From: Promethearchaeota archaeon
GTDB lineage: Archaea > Asgardarchaeota > Lokiarchaeia > Sigyniarchaeales > SOKP01
DNA length: 64,000 nucleotides
Direction: 5' to 3'
Assembly (NCBI GenBank): GCA_019057865.1
Contig: JAHLWP010000005.1
Span: forward strand, 1-64,000
Shown: piece after piece, positions 17,531 through 25,937 of the stretch
How positions within the stretch are numbered: the first letter of the stretch is position 1
How the letters are laid out: every line of letters begins with the position of its first letter
Notes under the pieces: generated by a model
What the model was told of the DNA's origin: nothing
The model's input: the letters and a program-made list of their open reading frames with translations, nothing else
Database searches by the model: none
Made by a program: the position numbers and the translations under genes

Positions 17531-18430
17531 TTGGTTGAAGTTCATAAAATTGTGAATCCTAAAATTGAAGTAGATCTTGATGTTTGTACTAAATGTAAAG
17601 TATGCACACGTGCATGCCCTTTAAGACTTTACTACTTTAGAGATGATAATCTAGTAATGAGACGGTCTACTGAAATTTTATGTATGGAATGTGGACATTG
17701 TTTTGCAGTTTGTCCAGTTGGTGCAATTAAATTAAAGAATTATCCAGCTGAAGAGATAATAGAGATTTCAGAAGGTTTTGAAATACCATCTTATAAAGAT
17801 TTAATGAATTTAATCAAATCTCGAAGATCTATAAGAAATTTTAAATCTGAACCAATTCCAGAAGATTTATGGAATAAACTTCTTGAAGCAGGAAAATATT
17901 CTCCTACAGGTCATAATGATCAACTGGTAAATTTTACAATTTTGCGTGATCCTGAACTTTTGAAAAATTTTTCAAATGAAATTACAAAGGGATTGATTAA
18001 ACTTTCTAAAATTTATGCTGAACGGAGTAAATGGAAAGAATTTAGAAAGTCAATTGAAAAGAGCTCTCTAAAGATAATTGGAGGTATACTTCCAAATTTT
18101 AGTGATATGCTTAAGGGTATTGAACGAGGTGAAGAATTTTGGCGCTGGAATGGAGAATTAATTATTATTCATGCAGCTAAAAAAACATTTACATTAATTC
18201 AAGATTGTTCTGTAGCAGCTAGCAACATCATGTTAGCAGCAGAATCATTGGGATTAGGAACATGTTCGTTGGGAATTGCAACAGTCGCTATAAATGAGTT
18301 TGAGAATGTTGCTAAAGTAATTCAAATTCCACAAAATCATGTAGTAGGTTATACTTTAGCAGTTGGATTCCCTCGAGTAAAATATTATCGAATACCACCT
18401 CGCAGGTCAGCAAAAGTAAAGTGGCTTTAA
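17522..18430 (+). CDS. Nitroreductase with N-terminal 2x[4Fe-4S] ferredoxin domain
   Basis: The 302-residue protein begins with two ferredoxin cysteine sets, CTKCKVCTRACPL (about residues 22-34) and CMECGHCFAVCPVGAIK (about 58-74). A nitroreductase domain follows from about residue 96 (LIKSRRSIRNFKSEPIPED, GKYSPTGHNDQLVNFTIL, ESLGLGTCSLGIA, AVGFPRVKYYR). This fusion lets an FMN active site exchange electrons with ferredoxin-type clusters and is common in strict anaerobes. The start is taken as GTG 17522 because both cluster motifs lie just after it. No ATG lies between that point and the first cysteine. Its promoter region is duplicated upstream. Confidence 0.92.
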   Translation: MFKLVEVHKIVNPKIEVDLDVCTKCKVCTRACPLRLYYFRDDNLVMRRSTEILCMECGHCFAVCPVGAIKLKNYPAEEIIEISEGFEIPSYKDLMNLIKSRRSIRNFKSEPIPEDLWNKLLEAGKYSPTGHNDQLVNFTILRDPELLKNFSNEITKGLIKLSKIYAERSKWKEFRKSIEKSSLKIIGGILPNFSDMLKGIERGEEFWRWNGELIIIHAAKKTFTLIQDCSVAASNIMLAAESLGLGTCSLGIATVAINEFENVAKVIQIPQNHVVGYTLAVGFPRVKYYRIPPRRSAKVKWL

Positions 18431-18477
18431 ATAATGCTTATAAAAAAAAATTGTTAATTTTATAAAAAATATTATCT

Positions 18478-18816
18478 TTAGATGGTTTTTATCATTATCA
18501 ACATCATCTTATACTTTTCGAGCGCTTTTAATGCGTGGGGTTCATTTGCAGGCATGATAATCATTTGACCTTTCTCTAAAATATAATCTTTTTTAGAAAT
18601 TGTAATTTTAGCTTTTCCATCGAATATATATACAAGAGCATCAAATGGGGTAGTATGTTCGCTTAATCCCTCACCCTTATCAAAAGAGAATAAGGTGACT
18701 GTACCTTCCTCCTTATTTATTAGAGTTCTACTAACAACTGAGCCTTCTTGATAATCCAGCATTTCATCTAAATTATGTATTTTTACTTTTTCCTTAATCA
18801 AATCCTTGTTTGTCAA
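18478..18816 (-). CDS. Small cupin-domain protein
   Basis: The 112-residue protein is a single cupin barrel: GTVTLFSFDKGEGLSEHTTPFDALVYIFDGKAKITI (first motif; the metal-ligand set is reduced, with one clear His) and GQMIIMPANEPHALKAL (second motif, with Pro and His). Small stand-alone cupins bind metals and small ligands. Many have unknown roles such as sensing or detoxification. It is convergent with the ferredoxin-nitroreductase gene and has an ordinary start. Complete. Confidence 0.87.
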   Translation of the reverse strand: MTNKDLIKEKVKIHNLDEMLDYQEGSVVSRTLINKEEGTVTLFSFDKGEGLSEHTTPFDALVYIFDGKAKITISKKDYILEKGQMIIMPANEPHALKALEKYKMMLIMIKTI

Positions 18817-18989
18817 ATTTCTTTCACATCCAAATTATCGAATTTTTTAATTAAATAAGGAAAGTTTACATATAAAATTAAATTCGAACATGTTTTATTA
18901 AAAATAAATAATTTCACCTCTATAATAATGTGTATTAATTAAATTTGATATTTGCTATTAAAGTATATTTGAAAATCAAGTGATATTTA

Positions 18990-19082
18990 ATGAAGCGAGA
19001 AAATCTTACCATAATCATTATTATTATAGCTCTCTTTGTATCTATCTCCTTATTTATTAATGCTACTTTATTTAGTACGTGA
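18990..19082 (+). CDS. Possible 30-residue membrane microprotein
   Basis: ATG 18990 to TGA 19082 encodes KREN followed by an unbroken hydrophobic run (LTIIIIIIALFVSISLFINA) and TLFST. Positive N-terminus plus one membrane helix is what a small membrane protein would show. It lies in the 390-base gap 18817-19206. The rest of that gap has only tiny open frames and no other supported feature. AT-rich DNA gives hydrophobic frames by chance, so support is weak. Confidence 0.3.
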   Translation: MKRENLTIIIIIIALFVSISLFINATLFST

Positions 19083-19206
19083 TAAACTTAAAATGAAAAA
19101 TAATTAATTTAAAAAATGAATGATTCTTGTAAAAAATGCTAGTTGCAAGAGGACAACCCTGTGCAGGTTTTATAATAAAATTGTAAGTACTTAAGATGAT
19201 ATAAAT

Positions 19207-19515
19207 ATGAATGATTCATTTTCCGAGAGAATAAAACAACTAATTAAACAAATTCCAAGTGGAAAGGTTGCAACATATGGTCAAATTGCTGCTTATGCGG
19301 GAAATCCACGTGCTGCACGACAAGTAGCATGGATATTGCATTCTTGTTCGAGGAAAGATAATTTACCATGGCATAGAGTTATTAATAGTAAGGGAAGGAT
19401 TTCATTGCCTTATGATGGTGGTTATGAAGTACAGAAAAAGTTATTAGAGTTAGAGGGGATTGTTTTTAATGAAGATGATTTCATTGATCTTAATATTTAT
19501 ATCTGGCATTTATAG
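19207..19515 (+). CDS. Alkyltransferase-like (ATL) DNA damage protein
   Basis: The 102-residue protein matches the C-terminal half of O6-alkylguanine-DNA alkyltransferase: IPSGKVATYGQIAAYAGNPRAARQV with the Arg-bearing recognition helix. The acceptor motif is PWHRV instead of PCHRV (Trp55 in place of Cys). This substitution defines ATL proteins, which flip and bind alkylated guanine without repairing it and hand it to nucleotide excision repair. It is a free-standing gene directly before the DUF3795 gene. Complete. Confidence 0.93.
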   Translation: MNDSFSERIKQLIKQIPSGKVATYGQIAAYAGNPRAARQVAWILHSCSRKDNLPWHRVINSKGRISLPYDGGYEVQKKLLELEGIVFNEDDFIDLNIYIWHL

Positions 19516-19577
19516 ATGAAAATTAAAAGTAAAATTTCTAATAAAATTTGAAAAAAATTGTGAGAAAAGATATAGAA

Positions 19578-20024
19578 ATGAAATATAATGATATATTAGA
19601 TATCCTTGCTCCATGTGGGCTTAATTGTCGTAAGTGTTTCGCAAATTCTAATGGAGATATAAGGAAAAGTAGTATAAAATTACAAGAACTTCTAGGATCT
19701 TTTGATAGATATGCCGAGAGATTCTCAACATTTCTTCCGGTATTTAATAATTATCCTCCATTCAAAGAATTACTTATATATTTAACAGAAGAGAATTGTA
19801 ATGGATGTAGAAAAGGATCTTGTTTATATCCTGATTGTGGAGTAAGAGATTGTTATAAAAGTAAAGGAGTTGATTTTTACTTTCAATGTGATGAATTTCC
19901 TTGTGAAAAAACTAATTTTGATTCTGATCTTAAGGGAAGGTGGATTCAAATGAATAATCAGGTAAAAGAAATAGGAATTAAATCATTCTATCAGAAGACT
20001 AAAGATTTACCAAGGTATAGGTAA
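19578..20024 (+). CDS. DUF3795 cysteine-rich protein
   Basis: The DUF3795 layout is clear: APCGLNCRKCFAN near the N-terminus, then ENCNGCRKGSCLYPDCGVRDC and a late FYFQCDEFPCEK. At least ten conserved cysteines suggest metal or iron-sulfur binding. The activity of the family is unknown. The frame is open to a TTG at 19548, but the ATG at 19578 gives the usual short N-terminus before the first cysteine motif, so I start there (148 residues). It follows the ATL gene by 62 bases on the same strand. Confidence 0.85.
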   Translation: MKYNDILDILAPCGLNCRKCFANSNGDIRKSSIKLQELLGSFDRYAERFSTFLPVFNNYPPFKELLIYLTEENCNGCRKGSCLYPDCGVRDCYKSKGVDFYFQCDEFPCEKTNFDSDLKGRWIQMNNQVKEIGIKSFYQKTKDLPRYR

Positions 20025-20042
20025 GATATTTCATAGAAATAA

Positions 20043-20510
20043 TTAAGTCAAAGATAAAATAAATTTTCTAATTTTGTTACTATACAATCCTTCTTTAATT
20101 TCTTTTTTATTAATTTCCAGAGTTGATATTGCTTGTTTATCACATAATTTTGCCATGCTTTCAAAGGCTTTATGACTTCCTTTCCCACCCTTAGTACAGA
20201 AAAAGGCAACATTCTTAATTATACTTCTATACTCAGTAATATATGTTCTTATTGGCGTACTCATTCTTTTATTCCATATAGGCGTTCCCATTATAATTAA
20301 ATCATATAATTCAGGATTTTTTTCAATCTCTTTAATTATTGTTAATTTCTTTCTTGTAGCATCTGCACCAGCTCTAAGAAATCCTATAAATCCTGATCGC
20401 TTTTTAGTATCAAATATTTCTTCATACTCGCAATTTAGCTCTCTTGAAATTAATTCACCAATCTTCTTTGTATTACCGGTTCTTGAGTAAAAAACTACCA
20501 AAACACCCAT
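20043..20510 (-). CDS. Flavodoxin-fold protein
   Basis: The 155-residue protein has the FMN phosphate loop at the N-terminus (VVFYSRTGNTKKIGELI), a central LIIMGTPIWNKRMSTPIRTYI and NVAFFCTKGGKGSHKAF, the three FMN-contacting loops of flavodoxins. It would carry electrons in the cytoplasm, or act as a menaquinone-independent protoporphyrinogen oxidase-like protein; the long Cys-containing loop is also seen in uncharacterised archaeal flavodoxins. Single gene, convergent with DUF3795. Confidence 0.88.
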   Translation of the reverse strand: MGVLVVFYSRTGNTKKIGELISRELNCEYEEIFDTKKRSGFIGFLRAGADATRKKLTIIKEIEKNPELYDLIIMGTPIWNKRMSTPIRTYITEYRSIIKNVAFFCTKGGKGSHKAFESMAKLCDKQAISTLEINKKEIKEGLYSNKIRKFILSLT

Positions 20511-20684
20511 AATAAGTTATTTAACAAAAAAAAACTATTAAAACTTTAGATTTCTAATTTTAATAATAGAAATGAATTTTTCAGTAAATTTAAAAGAGTA
20601 ATATTGAATAATTTAATATAAACCATTAATTCAAATTCTCATAAGAATATATTTTAAAGTTAAATAAAGTTCCTTATCCCGATT

Positions 20685-21530
20685 ATGATCATTTGGATAT
20701 TAGATTCTGAATCTGGAACAAAATTGTTATATAAATCCTTTTTGAAAACTACTGCAGATGAAGATATTGTTTCTGGATTTTTAACAGCGTTTCATCATTT
20801 TTCTATGGTTGAATTTAAGCAATCATTAGAATCTATAGAGATGGGTGGATTAAGATGGAGTTATATATTAGAGCCAGAGTATCAATTACTTTTTGTCGCA
20901 GCAGACCACAAAAATGTAAGAACTGAAATGTTAATAGGGAGATTGAATGTTATAAAAGAAGCATTCATAAAAGAGTTTAAATCCGCATGGGAAAAAAAAG
21001 GGCATACTTGGAATGGAAATATTAATATTTTTTTACCTTTTATTGATGTAATTGAGGATTATTATAATCAATGGGAAGAGGTTGAAACTTTAACACATGT
21101 TGCAGATTTTTTTGATATCTTGGGTGTTTTCCAGCATATATTAATTTCAATTAGAAATATTATAGATCATAAAATGTATAGTAAGTCCAAAACTGAAATT
21201 TTAAATCTCATCGATAATTCGTATAGTACTATTAAAAACCAAGCAATATTCAAAAACCATCCAGAATTGAAAAATATTTCCTATTCTAAAGAGTCTTGGT
21301 TTAATATTGTTGATATAGACCTTATTAAGGGTGAAAAAAAATTAGTTCTTAAGTATTTAAAATCAATTCTTAGCCAAATTATAAATATTTTAAAGGAAGT
21401 AAAAGGAGAGAATTTATGTTTGAGATATTTTAGCGAAGAACATGTTTATGCTTATATTTATAATAATATGAAATTATTAAAAGATTTAAAATTAGATATG
21501 TTTTTCTTAGAACTCTTTTTGTTATTATAA
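20685..21530 (+). CDS. Soluble roadblock/longin-like domain protein with helical C-terminal half
   Basis: Residues 1-110 of this 281-residue protein resemble the cytosolic domain of the transmembrane proteins at 8 and 26-33 kb: IIWILDSESGTKLLYKSFLK, IVSGFLTAFHHFSMVEF, MGGLRWSYILEPEYQLLFVAAD and MLIGRLNVIKEAF. The rest is helical with no known motif. There is no signal or membrane segment, so this is a cytosolic cousin. Roadblock/longin modules dock on small GTPases. It has its own promoter region and stands alone before the ICMT-like gene. Confidence 0.72.
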   Translation: MIIWILDSESGTKLLYKSFLKTTADEDIVSGFLTAFHHFSMVEFKQSLESIEMGGLRWSYILEPEYQLLFVAADHKNVRTEMLIGRLNVIKEAFIKEFKSAWEKKGHTWNGNINIFLPFIDVIEDYYNQWEEVETLTHVADFFDILGVFQHILISIRNIIDHKMYSKSKTEILNLIDNSYSTIKNQAIFKNHPELKNISYSKESWFNIVDIDLIKGEKKLVLKYLKSILSQIINILKEVKGENLCLRYFSEEHVYAYIYNNMKLLKDLKLDMFFLELFLLL

Positions 21531-21637
21531 AACAATACTGGATACACTTCCATTTAAGACAATTATTGGTCTATATAAGGGTTAAATAAAAAGGATAAAA
21601 ATCAAAATGATAAAACTTTAAGGAATGATATGTTAAA

Positions 21638-22135
21638 ATGAATGGAGGAAGACATAAGGGTCATGAGAGAGAAATACCACGCGCACACATATATCATGCA
21701 ATATTGCCAATAGTATTTTTTCTGATTTGGTTTCTAGATTCAACAATTTTTCTAATTTCAACGTTCCTAAACGATTTTGTACCATTTTTAATTCGCTTAA
21801 TACTATTTATTGTAGTTATTGTCATAGCAATTATTTTCATATTATTATCTCATCGTGCTTTATTTAAATCACATCAACCACCTAATACTTTGATTACTAA
21901 TGGGATTCTTGGATATGTGAGAAATCCAATGTATTTTGGTATTTTATTGATTTATATAGCATTTATCTTTTTATCAATTTCATTAATTAGTATTGGCTCC
22001 TTCATAGTAGTTTTTTTAGTTTATAACTGGATGGCAAATTTCGAAGAAAGTATTCTTGAAAATATGTTTGGCAAACAATATCTAGAATATAAAGAGAAAG
22101 TACCAAAATGGTTTCCAAATCCATTTAAAAAGTAA
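21638..22135 (+). CDS. Isoprenylcysteine carboxyl methyltransferase (ICMT/PEMT)-like membrane protein
   Basis: The 165-residue protein has four hydrophobic helices and the family's C-terminal signature: GILGYVRNPMYFGILLIY, NWMANFEESILENMFG and QYLEYKEKVPKWFPNPFKK. ICMT/PEMT-fold enzymes methylate membrane-embedded acceptors with S-adenosylmethionine (isoprenylated cysteine or phospholipids). In this archaeon the acceptor is unknown. Given the GTPase-rich context, methylation of lipid-modified proteins is only a speculation. Start ATG 21638. Confidence 0.88.
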   Translation: MNGGRHKGHEREIPRAHIYHAILPIVFFLIWFLDSTIFLISTFLNDFVPFLIRLILFIVVIVIAIIFILLSHRALFKSHQPPNTLITNGILGYVRNPMYFGILLIYIAFIFLSISLISIGSFIVVFLVYNWMANFEESILENMFGKQYLEYKEKVPKWFPNPFKK

Positions 22136-22263
22136 AAGAGCATGATCCATAAGTATATAAATTTTTAATGTTTAAGCAAAATTTTATTACAAAAGAATAC
22201 ATACATATCTTAATTGTTGCATTTTTAGCAAATGTGTGTACACAATTGTTTTAGGTTTTATCA

Positions 22264-22518
22264 ATGGCAAAAGGAACAGTAAAATGGTTTAATAGTAAGA
22301 AAGGCTATGGCTTTATTACTCCCGATGATGGTTCGAGTGATTTATTTGTTCACTATTCCACTATTCAAGCCGAAAGTGGTGATTTTAAAATAATCTATGA
22401 AGGGGATATTGTAGAATTTGAAGTCACTCAGGGTCAAAAGGGACCGCAAGCCAGCAATGTCGTAGTTACTGAAAAAGGACCTCGGCAGAGTTTTCATAGC
22501 CGGAAATCTTTTTATTAA
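22264..22518 (+). CDS. Cold-shock domain protein (CspA-like)
   Basis: The 84-residue protein is a single cold-shock domain with both RNA-binding motifs, KKGYGFIT (RNP1) and DLFVHYS (RNP2), after the conserved start [11 protein letters not shown]. It has a short Arg/Ser-rich tail ([12 protein letters not shown]). Such proteins bind single-stranded RNA and DNA. The family is bacterial in origin and patchy in archaea, which suggests transfer into this lineage. A run of T-rich sequence at about 22645-22673 follows and could end transcription. Confidence 0.95.
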   Translation: MAKGTVKWFNSKKGYGFITPDDGSSDLFVHYSTIQAESGDFKIIYEGDIVEFEVTQGQKGPQASNVVVTEKGPRQSFHSRKSFY

Positions 22519-22685
22519 TAAAATAGTTTATTAATTAAGAAAGAGAATAGGTAATAAAAATAAGGAATTTTGGAAGATAGTAAATATGGTATAAGAGATT
22601 TGTTAATTTCTTTTTAGTATTTCTTTACATCTGACAGGTTCCCTTTTTTTTTTAATTTTAATTTTTTTAAAGCTCTAAATTGAAT

Positions 22686-23150
22686 TTAAAGTTTTAACTC
22701 AAAAAATTTAGCACCATCATAAGGATTATAACAATAAGGATCGATTTCTTTAAATCCTAAAGAAAGATATAAAGTTATTGCTTCTTTCATAAATGGAAGT
22801 GTGTCTAAACGCATATGTGTATATCCCAATTTCCGAGCTGTATTAAGTATTTGTTTTGCTAACGCTTTTCCTATACCTTTTCCTCGATATCCTGATCGAA
22901 CATAGAGTCTTTTCATCTCACACATGCCTTCATCAAACTTTCTTAGAGCTACACATCCTGCTAATTTATTTTTATAAAATGCTAAGAGAAGACATCCCTC
23001 TGGTAATGAATAATCACCAGGTAAGGATTCAAGTTCCTCATTAAAATTTTGAAACTCTAAATCAATGTTTAAGTAGTTAGCATATTCTTTAAATAGCTCG
23101 AACGCTTGTTCTATTCGTTCTTTAGATGTTACCTGTTTAATCTCTAGCAT
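22686..23150 (-). CDS. GNAT-family N-acetyltransferase
   Basis: The 154-residue protein shows the acetyl-CoA site as MKRLYVRSGYRGKGIGKALAKQIL (motif A, RGKGIG) and a C-terminal LYLSLGFKEIDPY (motif B). The N-terminal half has two helices (RIEQAFELFKEYANYL). The family transfers acetyl groups to amines of small molecules or proteins. The substrate cannot be named. Single gene, divergent from the SCP2-like gene by 124 bases. Confidence 0.92.
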   Translation of the reverse strand: MLEIKQVTSKERIEQAFELFKEYANYLNIDLEFQNFNEELESLPGDYSLPEGCLLLAFYKNKLAGCVALRKFDEGMCEMKRLYVRSGYRGKGIGKALAKQILNTARKLGYTHMRLDTLPFMKEAITLYLSLGFKEIDPYCYNPYDGAKFFELKL

Positions 23151-23274
23151 GAACTTCCAAGAAGAACATTTCTGTATAGTTTAAAAATAATTTGAATTTT
23201 AATCAAAGAATTTATATAAGATTTAAAAGTATTTTTCTTAAATTAAATATAAACAATAGAGGTAGAAATAAAAA

Positions 23275-23727
23275 ATGGTAAAAGTAAAATATGGAACTCA
23301 AGAGTTTGCGGATGCCTATCGTGATGCCCTCAATAAAAATGAGAATTATAGAGACGCTGCTGCCGATTGGGAAGGGGATTTTGTCTGGGTAGCTACTCCT
23401 AGCGGAAATTTAGACCATGAACAGAGAATGTGGATTGGGCTGTATCATGGAGAATGTACAGGTTGTAAGAAATTAAATCCTGAAGATAAAATAAAACTTT
23501 TACAACCAGGAGAAAAACCGAGTGGAGAAGGCTATGAAGTTGAATATATATACACTACTGATTATGGAACATGGAAAAAAATCACTATAGGTGAAGCAGA
23601 TTCTATTAGAATGATGTTAAGTGGAAAAGCAAGACTCGAAGGAGATATGGCTAAAGTAATGAAATATACTAGAGCAGCTGCTGAACTAACAGTTTCTGCT
23701 CAACAACTTGATATAGAATGGCTCTAA
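23275..23727 (+). CDS. SCP2 sterol-carrier-like lipid-binding protein
   Basis: The 150-residue protein has SCP2-like features: the strand GTWKKITIGEADSIRMMLSG and the signature-like KARLEGDMAKVMKYTRAAAEL near the C-terminus. The family has a hydrophobic pocket for acyl-CoA or lipids. A CTGCKK motif at about residue 63 could bind metal but is unpaired. It starts with ATG 23275 behind an AGAGGTAG element. Stand-alone SCP2 domains are frequent in archaea; the ligand is unknown. Confidence 0.78.
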   Translation: MVKVKYGTQEFADAYRDALNKNENYRDAAADWEGDFVWVATPSGNLDHEQRMWIGLYHGECTGCKKLNPEDKIKLLQPGEKPSGEGYEVEYIYTTDYGTWKKITIGEADSIRMMLSGKARLEGDMAKVMKYTRAAAELTVSAQQLDIEWL

Positions 23728-23759
23728 ATAAATCTAACATTCAAAGAAATATTCCATTT

Positions 23760-25031
23760 TTAGCGCCATTCAGTACCACACTGACCACAGTGGTATTTCT
23801 TACCATAGACTCTTGGATACGCTAAAATAATATGTGTTTTATCAGACATTTCCCGGATGAGTGCTTTATTAGCATTTCCACATTTTGGACATCTGCGCCT
23901 TCCCTCAGAACTTCCTTCTAAAACTGGTTGTTCTTCTTTTTCTAATTCAGGAGAAAGGATTGATTTCAACTCATCGAACGTAGTATGAGAAGAAACAACT
24001 TCTTCTGCCTCAACCTTCAAGATATCGGTATCTAGTGTAATCTTTTCTTCCATTTCCAACGAAGGTTCCGTTAATTGTTCAGTCTCAACTTTTAAAGGTT
24101 TTTGAGTAGGGATCTCAATTTCTTCTTGAGATAGAGGAATTGATATAGCTTCTTTCAAGACTTTTTCATCTTTTTCTTTAAGCCTTATATTTTCATCCTC
24201 AAGAGCGACTACTTGTTCTTGCAAAATAGCGATTTCTTCTTCTAATTGAGCAGTATCGGGTTTTTCAATCTTTAAAAAATCAATATTATTCCTTAACAAA
24301 TTGTTTTCATTCACTAATTCAAAGATTTTCTCATTTTTTTTAAGAATTACATTTTCTAATCTATTAACTTCTTCCATTAAGTTTGCGATAGTATTACGAG
24401 TGCTCTCTAAAAACTCAATATCAGGCGTTTTTTTTTCTGCTTTCATACTATTATCTTTGAGTATCTGATTTTCATTTTCTAATTCTACAATTTTTGCTTC
24501 TAAATCTATAATTTCTTCCTCTAAATACGCAATCGTTGACAGCTCAGTTTTTAAATCTTTGAGATTATTTTTTAACAATCTATTTTCATCTTCTAATTCA
24601 GAAATTTGATTTTTCAATGGTTCAAAGTCCTTTTCTAATCTATCATAATCTTTAGATAAGTTTTCGATTTTTGTAGTATACTCTTTTAAAATCATGGGAT
24701 CAATTGCTTCATCAACATTTTCTTTTTGTTTCGATAATTCGAGATTTATATCATCAAATTTTTTTTGTAAAATTTCACTTTCATAATCTTTCTGAGCTAG
24801 TTCTTTTCGTTGTGAAGAAACCATATTTTTTAAAATTGTAATTTCTTCCGATTCATTTATACTATCGGCGGTAACTTTATCACTTAATTCGGTTCGTGAA
24901 TTCTGTTCTTCTAATTGAGCATTCAATCTATTAATCTCATTATTCAATTTTTCTATTATTTTTTCCAATTCTGCTCTGTTACTTTCTTCTTCTTCAGCTT
25001 TATCAATTAAATCTTTTAAATTTTCGCTCAT
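23760..25031 (-). CDS. Long coiled-coil protein with C-terminal zinc ribbon
   Basis: The 423-residue protein is almost all coiled coil to about residue 300: an N-terminal EEEESNRAELEKIIEKLNN and several copies of a pattern like EEEIIDLEAKIVELENENQIL. An acidic, Pro-containing linker follows, and then a zinc ribbon with CPKCGNANKA and YHCGQCGTEW. The ribbon resembles TFIIS/RPB9-type ribbons, but no other transcription domain is present. It is probably a rod-like scaffold or adaptor with a terminal protein- or nucleic-acid-binding knob. Single gene, convergent with the SCP2-like gene. Confidence 0.8.
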   Translation of the reverse strand: MSENLKDLIDKAEEEESNRAELEKIIEKLNNEINRLNAQLEEQNSRTELSDKVTADSINESEEITILKNMVSSQRKELAQKDYESEILQKKFDDINLELSKQKENVDEAIDPMILKEYTTKIENLSKDYDRLEKDFEPLKNQISELEDENRLLKNNLKDLKTELSTIAYLEEEIIDLEAKIVELENENQILKDNSMKAEKKTPDIEFLESTRNTIANLMEEVNRLENVILKKNEKIFELVNENNLLRNNIDFLKIEKPDTAQLEEEIAILQEQVVALEDENIRLKEKDEKVLKEAISIPLSQEEIEIPTQKPLKVETEQLTEPSLEMEEKITLDTDILKVEAEEVVSSHTTFDELKSILSPELEKEEQPVLEGSSEGRRRCPKCGNANKALIREMSDKTHIILAYPRVYGKKYHCGQCGTEWR

Positions 25032-25280
25032 TGTATTAAAATTTCTATAATTTTATTTAAAAATTTCCAATTTTCTAGAATGATAATAAAATTCTAATTA
25101 AAAAATTTAAGGGGACTAGATTAAGAATAAAATAATATGAGTATTGCAGAAATTTAAAAAAATAATTGATTAAATGTCTTATAAATTATATATTAAAGCT
25201 TTAAAAATGTTTAAATATTTACACCTCTTACTTTAAAAATCTTACAATAATAATAAAAAAATTAATGAAAGGTAATTAAA

Positions 25281-25859
25281 ATGGAAGATGTAAGTGCTGA
25301 AGTTTTCTGGAAAAATAAAATTAAAAAATATTGGAAAATATTCGTCATTTGTATAATCGCAGTAATTGTATGTGCTATAGGAGCACTTCTAGTTCTTGTT
25401 TGGTTTATAGAAACCTCTACTCTTGGGGGGCAAGGTGAATGGACTTTTAACGATTGGACATTGAATTATGTTGTTGGCTTTTACATTTTGATAATTCTAT
25501 GGGAGCTATTGTTTATAGGAGTTCCAGCAGCTCTATTTTTTGGTGTAGGAGCATATCTGTGTTGGAAGAGATTACCCGATGAAGAGAAACAAGAATTCAA
25601 AGAAAGAGAAAAGAAGGAAAAGAAAAAATATAAACAGGGTGGCAGTGGTGGAGGCTTTTCCTTTTTTATATTTATAGCATATTGTATCGTTATTGCAATT
25701 GATGGAAACTATAATACCCAATTTGGGCAATTAGATTACAGTTATTTCGTTTATGCTTGGTTTTTTACTATTATGTGGCTTTTGATAATTTTTGGCGTTC
25801 CTGTGGCTATTATACTGTTGATTGTTTATTTTAAAGTATGGAGAAAAAAATCAGAATAA
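25281..25859 (+). CDS. Four-helix membrane protein made of two similar halves
   Basis: The 192-residue protein has hydrophobic helices at about 21-45, 66-92, 122-138 and 155-183. The two halves share a pattern, aromatic residues then IILWELLFIGVPAALFFGVG versus TIMWLLIIFGVPVAIILLIV, so it looks like an internal duplication. They are joined by a highly charged loop (KEREKKEKKKYKQGG) followed by a Gly-rich turn. The N-terminus is cytosolic and charged. AAAGGTAA sits 9 bases before ATG 25281. I do not recognise the family. It lies just past the end of the transmembrane roadblock array on the opposite strand. Confidence 0.65.
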   Translation: MEDVSAEVFWKNKIKKYWKIFVICIIAVIVCAIGALLVLVWFIETSTLGGQGEWTFNDWTLNYVVGFYILIILWELLFIGVPAALFFGVGAYLCWKRLPDEEKQEFKEREKKEKKKYKQGGSGGGFSFFIFIAYCIVIAIDGNYNTQFGQLDYSYFVYAWFFTIMWLLIIFGVPVAIILLIVYFKVWRKKSE

Positions 25860-25937
25860 AATTTTTTTTATTATAATTTTTTTTTTATATTCTTTTTTTG
25901 TATAGAACCTCTTATAGTCAAGAATAAAAGATGTTAA

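Noticed and set aside
19116-19186. Mini-frames MNDSCKKC and MLVARGQPCAGF upstream of the ATL gene
   Set aside because: They are 8 and 16 codons, overlap in different frames and could be chance or the scrambled end of a lost gene; no support for either. The ATGAATGATTC they share with the ATL start is probably coincidence.
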